Shown here: in pieces, positions 1 through 3,762 of the stretch | Numbering within the stretch: position 1 is the stretch's first letter | How the letters are laid out: each line of letters starts with the position of its first letter | NCBI GenBank assembly: GCA_022704645.1 | Contig: JAKJGA010000081.1 | Span: 1-7,483 of the forward strand | Direction of reading: 5' to 3' | Source of the DNA: Spirochaetota bacterium | Lineage (GTDB): Bacteria; Spirochaetota; UBA4802; JAFGJZ01 | Length of the DNA stretch: 7,483 nt | The notes under the pieces: model-generated | Databases searched by the model: none | Seen by the model: only the letters and a program-made list of their open reading frames with translations | What the model was told of the DNA's origin: nothing | Program-made: the position numbers and the translations under genes

Positions 1-1352
1 TACCACGCAGGCCACTTAGCTTTATTAGCTTCCGCAAAAATATGCCCGTTATCAACTCCGCAAAAGTGACCGAAGTTATGAAACACTTCGTGAATCAGAA
101 CTCTCCATGAAGCAGATGTAGGCATTTTAGTAAACATTCTGAAATCCTTCGCGCTCAGAAAGTCCGGAACCAGAACGAGACTCTTTACGCCGCCGAGATA
201 AGTCGCTGTTTCGTAATGCGGAAAAAACCACATCACCCCGTCGTATTTTCTAAAATCATCATAAAGCAGTTTTGATGGATATGGTTTTACAGATTCTGTA
301 ACAATTGACTGGATGCTCGACGCCGTATCCGAGCGTGTTACTTCCGCATCAATTATTTCAAAACGCGGCTTCATCAGAATATTTCCGGAACTTAAATAAT
401 AATAAAAAATGCTAAGCGTGTTGAAGTGCATGGACGTATCGTAAATCCGCCTGGAAATTTCTTCTTTAGAGAATTGAACCTTTATCGGTTTAGTCTTTCC
501 ATTTACAATAATGGAAGAGTTAACACGCGGAATATAGATATTAAGCCAGTTAAACTCATATGGCTTTTTGACGGCAGGAGGATTTTTCGCAAAATAATCA
601 AACGCGCGGAAAAGAGCCTCATAGTCTTTGCGGTTAATGTTTTTTGAATCAATCTTCCAAATATCAAAAACTTTTTTCATCAGACCAAGCCGATAAATAT
701 AATTTTCATTCATCTTTCTGTCATTAATTCCGTTTATCGCCGCCTGAGAAACAGCAACACTCATATGATCGAAAAACGCCGCAGCAAGAGCTGCATTCTT
801 TTCATCATAATTTGAAAGAAAATTTTCAGCAATATCCTTTGTCGTTTCATCATGCTTTGAATTTAAAATAAAAACATTACCGCATTTTTCGGAATTCCAG
901 AAATGCATCATCAGCATGACTGCGATATCTTTATCTCTCTGCTTCGCATAATATTTAAGAAGAACTTTTACTGCATCATCTCTTTTGCCCTTTTCAAGAA
1001 GCGCCTGAGCGTAATATCTTACTGCACCGAACAGATAAGCTTTATGAAAATGATATTCCTCAGGCGCAGCATTAAACTCGGCAATAACAGCATCATAAAG
1101 CTTTGCATCAGACAATTGTTTAAGATACCAGAAAAAACGATACGAATCGGGTTTTGAATAATATGAATATCTCATCTCGATTGCAGCAGAATAAAAATCC
1201 TTTTTGTATCCGGCGTCCATTCCCGCTCTGAAGTAATCCTTCTTTGAATCGATATCAGAAGGTTTGCCGGTTGCGAAGTCCGCCGTAAAAACGCGGTTTG
1301 AAAAGGACACAGTCATACATAATATAATTAAAATACCAACGAATTTTTTCAT
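1..1352 (-). CDS. Secreted protein with C-terminal HExxH zincin-like motif (3' end off the window)
   Basis: The frame is open from an ATG at 1350-1352 to the window edge, 450 complete codons with no stop, so the C-terminus is missing. Residues 1-24 form a typical signal peptide (Lys-Lys, then a hydrophobic run, then VFTA), so the product is exported. Residues of about 35-300 are rich in Tyr, Ala and charged residues and look helical and TPR-like (for example AVRYYAQALLEKGKRDDAVK). Near residue 416 a segment reads WRVLIHEVFHNFGHFCG: His421, Glu422 and His425 give the HExxH zinc motif. His429, His437 or Glu441 could supply the third ligand. I infer a zinc metallopeptidase or zincin-fold protein, but I do not recognise the family. 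A G-rich run at 1357-1362 lies 4 nt before the ATG and may act as a ribosome site. The gene is divergent from the hemerythrin gene. The open frame is certain; the peptidase role is moderate. Confidence 0.8.
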   Translation of the reverse strand, partial: MKKFVGILIILCMTVSFSNRVFTADFATGKPSDIDSKKDYFRAGMDAGYKKDFYSAAIEMRYSYYSKPDSYRFFWYLKQLSDAKLYDAVIAEFNAAPEEYHFHKAYLFGAVRYYAQALLEKGKRDDAVKVLLKYYAKQRDKDIAVMLMMHFWNSEKCGNVFILNSKHDETTKDIAENFLSNYDEKNAALAAAFFDHMSVAVSQAAINGINDRKMNENYIYRLGLMKKVFDIWKIDSKNINRKDYEALFRAFDYFAKNPPAVKKPYEFNWLNIYIPRVNSSIIVNGKTKPIKVQFSKEEISRRIYDTSMHFNTLSIFYYYLSSGNILMKPRFEIIDAEVTRSDTASSIQSIVTESVKPYPSKLLYDDFRKYDGVMWFFPHYETATYLGGVKSLVLVPDFLSAKDFRMFTKMPTSASWRVLIHEVFHNFGHFCGVDNGHIFAEANKAKWPAW

Positions 1353-1364
1353 AGTACCCCCCGC

Positions 1365-1377
1365 ATGATTTAATCAT
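1365..1377. promoter_or_regulatory. 13-bp palindrome overlapping the -10 region
   Basis: ATGATT-T-AATCAT is a perfect inverted repeat with 6-bp arms and one central base. It covers the predicted -10 element of the minus-strand gene, a position where a dimeric repressor could act. Such AT-rich palindromes also arise by chance, so an operator role is only a suggestion. Confidence 0.3.
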
Positions 1378-1396
1378 ATAAAGAGAATACTGTCAA
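1368..1396 (-). promoter_or_regulatory. Candidate sigma-70 promoter of the secreted zincin-like gene
   Basis: Read on the minus strand, a consensus TTGACA lies at 1391-1396 and TTAAAT at 1368-1373, with a 17-bp spacer. The -35 is perfect and the -10 matches TATAAT at 4 of 6 positions. The predicted start of transcription falls near 1361, leaving only about 9 nt before the ATG, which is short and lowers confidence. Confidence 0.4.
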
Positions 1397-1405
1397 TATC
1401 TGCCT

Positions 1406-1417
1406 CCATGCAAAAAC
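1406..1417. repeat. Left copy of 12-bp direct repeat bracketing the hairpin block
   Basis: CCATGCAAAAAC occurs here and again, identically and in the same orientation, at 2252-2263. The first 7 bases also occur at 2081-2087. The two full copies sit at the outer edges of the structured block and just inside the promoters of the two divergent genes. This is what a target-site duplication would look like, although a chance or functional repeat is possible. Confidence 0.6.
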
Positions 1418-1423
1418 TCGCAC

Positions 1424-1487
1424 GCCCTCTCCCAAGATATAATTACAAATTGGTTAAGCCAATGGAAAGATAAATAAGGGAGAGGGC
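1424..1487. repeat. Inverted repeat, 10-bp perfect arms around a 44-nt loop with an internal hairpin
   Basis: GCCCTCTCCC at 1424-1433 is the exact reverse complement of GGGAGAGGGC at 1478-1487. The loop contains a smaller perfect stem, ATTGG (1449-1453) with CCAAT (1459-1463), around TTAAG. The right arm is followed by TTTCTCTC. It opens the structured block. Part of the right arm can also pair with 1535-1542, so two folds compete. Confidence 0.6.
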
Positions 1488-1547
1488 TTTCTCTCATTCA
1501 AGTTAATACTTCAGCAAAAGATGAATAATTAGAAAAAGCCCTAAACC

Positions 1548-1564
1548 ATTCGGCGAAGCCGAAT
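1548..1564. repeat. 7-bp hairpin with GAA triloop, copy 1
   Basis: ATTCGGC-GAA-GCCGAAT is perfectly paired. Hairpins of the same shape occur at 1933-1949 and 2100-2116, with different stem bases but the same triloop and the same AT/AT ends. Confidence 0.65.
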
Positions 1565-1671
1565 ACTAAGGCGGTACGATAACCGCCATCGAGTCGCTTC
1601 AATATCCGACAGGAAGTCGGAATAAAAGCGCCTCGTTAATAAGCGGAGCTTTCGCAATCCGCTGAAAGCGG
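1565..1671. repeat. Tandem module of about 107 bp, first copy
   Basis: This module is duplicated at 1674-1780. Both copies start ACTAAGGCGGT, then ACCGCCATCGAGTCGCTTCAA, and both end in a GC-rich triloop hairpin. In this copy the GGCGGT/ACCGCC stem (1570-1575 with 1582-1587) has the loop ACGATA. The last hairpin is CCGCT-GAA-AGCGG (1659-1671). Positions 1639-1671 recur at 1955-1987 with one mismatch (1645 G, 1961 T). Confidence 0.6.
1590..1635 (+). ncRNA. AGGAN-loop hairpin, copy 1 (CsrB-like CAGGAAG loop)
   Basis: The outer stem is CGAGTCGCTT (1590-1599) with AAGCGCCTCG (1626-1635), 9 of 10 paired. The 5' internal loop begins CAA. The inner stem is TCCGAC (1605-1610) with GTCGGA (1616-1621), and the pentaloop AGGAA is at 1611-1615. 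The GGA in a C-G-closed loop fits the known recognition pattern of CsrA/RsmA proteins. The plus orientation is chosen because the GGA reads that way; transcription is not shown. Confidence 0.45.
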
Positions 1672-1673
1672 AC

Positions 1674-1780
1674 ACTAAGGCGGTAGGAGAACCGCCATCG
1701 AGTCGCTTCAAACGCAAACAGGATGTTTGGAAAAAAGCGACTCGCAACGGGCGACCGCAGCATCCGGCAAAGCCGGTGCG
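1674..1780. repeat. Tandem module of about 107 bp, second copy
   Basis: This is a diverged duplicate of 1565-1671. The stem GGCGGT/ACCGCC (1679-1684 with 1691-1696) now has the loop AGGAGA. The final hairpin is CCGGC-AAA-GCCGG (1764-1776) flanked by CGCA (1756-1759) and TGCG (1777-1780), which can extend it by 4 bp beyond a GCAT bulge. Stem bases differ from the first copy while pairing is kept. Confidence 0.6.
1699..1744 (+). ncRNA. AGGAN-loop hairpin, copy 2 (CsrB-like CAGGATG loop)
   Basis: The outer stem CGAGTCGCTT (1699-1708) pairs perfectly with AAGCGACTCG (1735-1744). The inner stem is CAAAC (1715-1719) with GTTTG (1725-1729), and the pentaloop AGGAT is at 1720-1724. ACAGGATGT is very close to the published CsrA high-affinity consensus (ACARGGAUGU). 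The inner stem shares almost no sequence with copy 1 yet is fully paired. Confidence 0.45.
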
Positions 1781-1820
1781 AGAAATACGCGAGACAAAAG
1801 CCAGGAGTGGGATCTCACTG

Positions 1821-1853
1821 TCCAACGCGTATAGACTTCCTGTCCGCATTGGA
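1821..1853 (-). repeat. Opposite-strand hairpin resembling the AGGAN-loop motif
   Basis: TCCAACGCG (1821-1829) pairs with CGCATTGGA (1845-1853) except for one position, a C/A mismatch on plus but a G-U wobble on minus. Inside, GACTTCCTGTC (1834-1844) is the exact reverse complement of 1608-1618 in copy 1. Read on the minus strand it is again GAC-AGGAA-GTC. The inner stem is only 3 bp, so the relation to the other copies is tentative. Confidence 0.35.
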
Positions 1854-1906
1854 TTCGCGCCATCCTGGTGCACAGGACGAGTAGCGGCCATTTACAAAGC
1901 ATGTAA

Positions 1907-1922
1907 CTATTGACAGCAATAG
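1907..1922. repeat. 6-bp perfect hairpin in the linker between units 1 and 2
   Basis: CTATTG-ACAG-CAATAG is perfectly paired, just before unit 2 begins. A second linker hairpin, TCCTG-GTGCA-CAGGA, lies at 1863-1877, and it overlaps a CAGGACG heptamer (1873-1879). Confidence 0.5.
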
Positions 1923-1924
1923 CA

Positions 1925-2022
1925 CCTAAACCATCAGCCGAAGGCTGATACAATATAAGCTGAGCTTTCGCAATCCGCTGAAAGCGGTGCGAAAATCGAA
2001 GCGTAAAAAGCCGGGATGGGAT
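1925..2022. repeat. Structured repeat unit 2 (short form)
   Basis: It opens with the same CCTAAACCAT as unit 1. It holds the 7-bp GAA-triloop hairpin ATCAGCC/GGCTGAT (1933-1949) and a 33-nt copy of 1639-1671 (1955-1987). In this unit the hairpin is complete: TTTCGCA (1966-1972) with TGCGAAA (1988-1994) encloses an AT bulge and CCGCT-GAA-AGCGG, 12 bp in all. It ends AGCCGGGATGGGAT, like unit 1. The GGCGGT and AGGAN-loop hairpins of unit 1 are absent. Confidence 0.6.
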
Positions 2023-2025
2023 TGC

Positions 2026-2064
2026 AAAAGGGTAAGGGCTGGCGACTGAAGCCCTTACCCTTTT
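2026..2064 (+). terminator. 15-bp perfect hairpin with A/T flanks, terminator-like
   Basis: AAAAGGGTAAGGGCT (2026-2040) and AGCCCTTACCCTTTT (2050-2064) are exact reverse complements around a 9-nt loop. A GC-rich stem with an A-tract on one side and a T-tract on the other is the shape of a bidirectional intrinsic terminator. The T-tract has only four bases. Both flanking genes start, rather than end, around this region, so if it terminates anything it is a transcript made from within the block. Confidence 0.5.
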
Positions 2065-2072
2065 GATATTCT

Positions 2073-2222
2073 TGCATGATCCATGCAGATAACGAATATA
2101 TAAGGCGAAGCCTTATGTTATTTTCCGAAACTCGGAAAAGTTGGATTTAAAAGGAAGCAGGAACGATCCCTGCAAAGCGATGCCTTCAATATGCAACAGG
2201 AGGTTGCAATAAAAGGCATCGC
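2073..2222. repeat. Structured repeat unit 3 (chain of five hairpins)
   Basis: In order: TGCATG-ATC-CATGCA (2073-2087); ATAAGGC-GAA-GCCTTAT (2100-2116), the third GAA-triloop hairpin; TTTTCCGA-AAC-TCGGAAAA (2121-2139); GCAGG with CCTGC (2157-2161, 2169-2173); and the third AGGAN-loop hairpin (2177-2222). All stems are perfect. ATAAC (2089-2093) and GTTAT (2117-2121) can add an outer stem to the second hairpin. The sequence differs from units 1 and 2 but the hairpin types recur. Confidence 0.55.
2177..2222 (+). ncRNA. AGGAN-loop hairpin, copy 3 (CsrB-like CAGGAGG loop)
   Basis: GCGATGCCTT (2177-2186) pairs perfectly with AAGGCATCGC (2213-2222). The 5' internal loop again starts CAA. The inner stem is TGCAAC (2192-2197) with GTTGCA (2203-2208), and the loop AGGAG is at 2198-2202. 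Most of the outer stem differs from copies 1 and 2 and remains paired, which is the strongest covariation in the set. Confidence 0.45.
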
Positions 2223-2251
2223 AAGGAGCACCTTTTGTACAAGCACGGTAG

Positions 2252-2263
2252 CCATGCAAAAAC
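2252..2263. repeat. Right copy of 12-bp direct repeat bracketing the hairpin block
   Basis: CCATGCAAAAAC is identical to 1406-1417. It lies 14 bp before the -35 element of the hemerythrin promoter, so that promoter is outside the bracketed block. Confidence 0.6.
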
Positions 2264-2277
2264 CGAAAATATTTGAT

Positions 2278-2306
2278 TTGCAGATTTCGCGCGCTATAGT
2301 TATAAT
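2278..2306 (+). promoter_or_regulatory. Sigma-70-type promoter of the hemerythrin-apbE operon
   Basis: A perfect TATAAT (2301-2306) lies 17 bp after TTGCAG (2278-2283), which keeps the TTG of the -35 consensus. The predicted transcript would start near 2313. A strong Shine-Dalgarno sequence, AAGGAGG (2316-2322), stands 4 nt before the ATG at 2327. Confidence 0.6.
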
Positions 2307-2326
2307 GATTACATCAAGGAGGAATC

Positions 2327-2734
2327 ATGGCTTATATAGAATGGGAAGATTCATTCAGTGTCGGAGTTGAAATCTTTGACAATGAACACAAAAAACTGAT
2401 TGAAATAATAAACCGGCTGCATCTTGCACTTTTGATGAAAGAAACCGACGCAGTTATGGGAAAAACATTAAAAGACCTTATCGATTATACGATTACGCAC
2501 TTCGCTCACGAAGAAGAAAACATGGCAAACCAGACATACCCTGATTTCTTCAAGCACAAGAAGGAACATGATGAACTTATTAAAAAAGTTCAGGATTATA
2601 AAACGCAGATAGAATCAGGCAAAACAACCATAAGTCTTTCGATAATGAATTTTCTCAAAGACTGGCTGATGGGGCACATTCTCGGCACGGATATGAAGTA
2701 TAAAGATTTCTTTGCCGGCAAAAAACTTAACTGA
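2327..2734 (+). CDS. Bacteriohemerythrin (di-iron O2-binding protein)
   Basis: This 135-residue protein has the usual single-domain length and all seven iron ligands of the hemerythrin family: His21 (DNEH), His58 and Glu62 (HFAHEE), His77 and His81 (HKKEH), and His117 with Asp122 (HILGTD). It begins with the family-typical WEDSFSVGVEIFDNEHKKLI. There is no signal peptide, so it is cytoplasmic. By family knowledge it binds O2 reversibly at a di-iron centre and may store, deliver, sense or scavenge oxygen; which applies here is not shown. It is the first gene of an operon, and its stop overlaps the start of apbE (ATGA). A canonical promoter and a strong Shine-Dalgarno sequence support the start and suggest good expression. 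No output domain is fused to it. Confidence 0.96.
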   Translation: MAYIEWEDSFSVGVEIFDNEHKKLIEIINRLHLALLMKETDAVMGKTLKDLIDYTITHFAHEEENMANQTYPDFFKHKKEHDELIKKVQDYKTQIESGKTTISLSIMNFLKDWLMGHILGTDMKYKDFFAGKKLN

Positions 2735-3762
2735 TGAAATTTATTTCTCTATTAAATTCTAATAGCCTAGCTTTGACTGTATGTCTTTTGCTTTTTGCGG
2801 CGTGCGCGGAAAAACCGCCCGTTAAAATTTCAGAAAGCAGAATGGGAACCGTTATATCCCAGACTGTTTATGGAAATAACGCAGAAAAGGCTGTTATCGA
2901 AGCGAGCGCACGGCTTGCGCAACTTGAAAAAGAACTTAGTTTTCATGATAATAAAAGCGACTTATCAAAGCTGAATTTAAATGCCGGAGAAAACTTTGTA
3001 CCATTAAAAGCAGAAACTCTTTTTCTTTTAAAAAAATCGGTATATTATTCTGTTATCACAGGCGGCGCATTTAATATTCTGACAGGACCCTTGTCGAAGC
3101 TTTGGAAGGTGACTTCTCCCGGCGCTGATATTCCTTCCGAAAAAAAAATTAAAGAGCTACTTCCCCTGCTCGATTATAAAGATATAATAATCGACGAAAA
3201 GAATTCATCAGCGAAATTAAAAAGAAAAGGTCAGATGGCTGATCTCGGAGGAATCGCGAAAGGTTTCGCAGCCGACGAAGTTATAAATATTTATAAGAAG
3301 CACAATATAAAAAAGGCATTCATCAACATCGGAGGTAATATAGGTCTTCTGGGAAAATCTCCGGAAGGCAAACCCTGGCGGATAGGTATCCAGTCTCCGG
3401 ACGGTGAAAAAGGAAAATTTGTCTGCGTTATTAATCTTTCCGATTGCTTCATATCAACATCAGGAGCATACGAACGCTTTTTCAAAAAAAACGGAAAATC
3501 ATATCATCACATCATCAATCCGAAAACAGGATATCCGTCAGAATCGGATATTGCAAGCGCGACAATCATCGCACAGACATCAGTTGAGAGCGATGCAATG
3601 AGTAAGGTTTTCATAATGAATTCAAACGAAGCACTTGAACTGATAAAAAAAACATCAGGCACAGCAGTAATCATAACTAAATATTTTAAAATTATTGCGA
3701 CAGAAAACTTAAAGGACAAATTCGAACTGACCGATAAAAGATATTCTGTTGAGTTCAGATAA
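2734..3762 (+). CDS. apbE: ApbE-family FAD:protein FMN transferase, lipoprotein
   Basis: The 342 residues begin with a lipoprotein signal: a hydrophobic run and lipobox FAAC, with Cys24 as the likely lipidated residue, so the enzyme is expected to be membrane-anchored on the periplasmic side. ApbE enzymes use Mg2+ and FAD to attach FMN to a Thr or Ser of exported redox proteins such as RNF or NQR subunits; the treponemal homologue Ftp can also hydrolyse FAD. Family motifs are in order: MGT (37-39), ADLGGIAKG (169-177), NIGGN (198-202), STSGAYERF (241-249), HHIINPKTGYP (258-268) and SDAMSK (286-291). Asp287 fits the Mg2+ ligand, but the position 4 residues on, usually Thr, is Lys291. The start overlaps the hemerythrin stop by one base and has no clear ribosome site of its own, implying translational coupling. 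The gene contains A9 (3140-3148) and two A8 runs (3484-3491, 3645-3652). No flavinylation target is seen in the window. Confidence 0.95.
   Translation: MKFISLLNSNSLALTVCLLLFAACAEKPPVKISESRMGTVISQTVYGNNAEKAVIEASARLAQLEKELSFHDNKSDLSKLNLNAGENFVPLKAETLFLLKKSVYYSVITGGAFNILTGPLSKLWKVTSPGADIPSEKKIKELLPLLDYKDIIIDEKNSSAKLKRKGQMADLGGIAKGFAADEVINIYKKHNIKKAFINIGGNIGLLGKSPEGKPWRIGIQSPDGEKGKFVCVINLSDCFISTSGAYERFFKKNGKSYHHIINPKTGYPSESDIASATIIAQTSVESDAMSKVFIMNSNEALELIKKTSGTAVIITKYFKIIATENLKDKFELTDKRYSVEFR

Larger units (their letters stand above)
1540..1813. repeat. Structured repeat unit 1 (complete form, with an internal duplication)
   Basis: The unit opens with CCTAAACCAT and ends with AGCCAGGAGTGGGAT; unit 2 has the same opening and a closely related end. 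In order it holds a 7-bp GAA-triloop hairpin (1548-1564) and a module of three hairpins (1565-1671). It continues with a second, diverged copy of that module (1674-1780) and a tail (1777-1813). The module begins ACTAAGGCGGT and includes a 6-bp GGCGGT/ACCGCC stem, an AGGAN-loop hairpin and a CCGCT-GAA-AGCGG or CCGGC-AAA-GCCGG hairpin. Which strand, if either, is transcribed cannot be told from the sequence. Confidence 0.6.
1418..2251. other. Non-coding block of modular covarying hairpins; candidate structured RNA and/or inserted repeat element
   Basis: This stretch of 834 bp has no credible protein gene; the open frames on the minus strand run through the hairpins and contain their repeats. 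Nearly all of it folds into short perfect inverted repeats. It holds a long-loop stem (1424-1487), unit 1 (1540-1813), a linker with its own hairpins (1814-1924), unit 2 (1925-2022), a 15-bp perfect hairpin (2026-2064) and unit 3 (2073-2222). Modules recur between units with sequence changes that preserve pairing, so selection or descent has maintained structure rather than sequence. Both flanking promoters lie outside it and a 12-bp direct repeat brackets it. I do not recognise it as RNase P RNA, tmRNA, a group I or II intron, a riboswitch or an insertion sequence. It may be a regulatory RNA, a mobile non-coding element, or both. Confidence 0.6.

Noticed and set aside
426..1157. Plus-strand small open frames opposite the zincin-like gene
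   Set aside because: They lie antisense to a continuous 450-codon frame with a signal peptide and a clear motif, and have no recognisable content.
1541..1953. Two overlapping minus-strand open frames (116 and 81 residues) in the hairpin block
   Set aside because: They are in different frames, run through the repeated hairpins, have no ribosome site I can see, and read as Arg/Leu/Ser-rich sequence typical of GC-rich stem DNA. I treat them as by-products of the non-coding repeats.
2089..2123. Xer dif-like site (TTATGTTATTT resembles a dif arm)
   Set aside because: The left arm does not match and the centre is a 7-bp triloop hairpin rather than a 6-bp spacer between two 11-bp arms.
1418..2251. 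CRISPR array
   Set aside because: Repeats are irregularly spaced, diverged in sequence and self-complementary throughout, with no unique spacers of constant length.
1418..2251. Integron attC sites or gene cassettes
   Set aside because: I found no consistent RYYYAAC / GTTRRRY core pairs at hairpin bases, no cassette genes and no integrase.
1418..2251. tRNA, rRNA, tmRNA, RNase P RNA, group I/II intron or known riboswitch
   Set aside because: No cloverleaf, tag-peptide frame, domain V or other signature of these classes was recognisable; a covariance search could still find a distant match.
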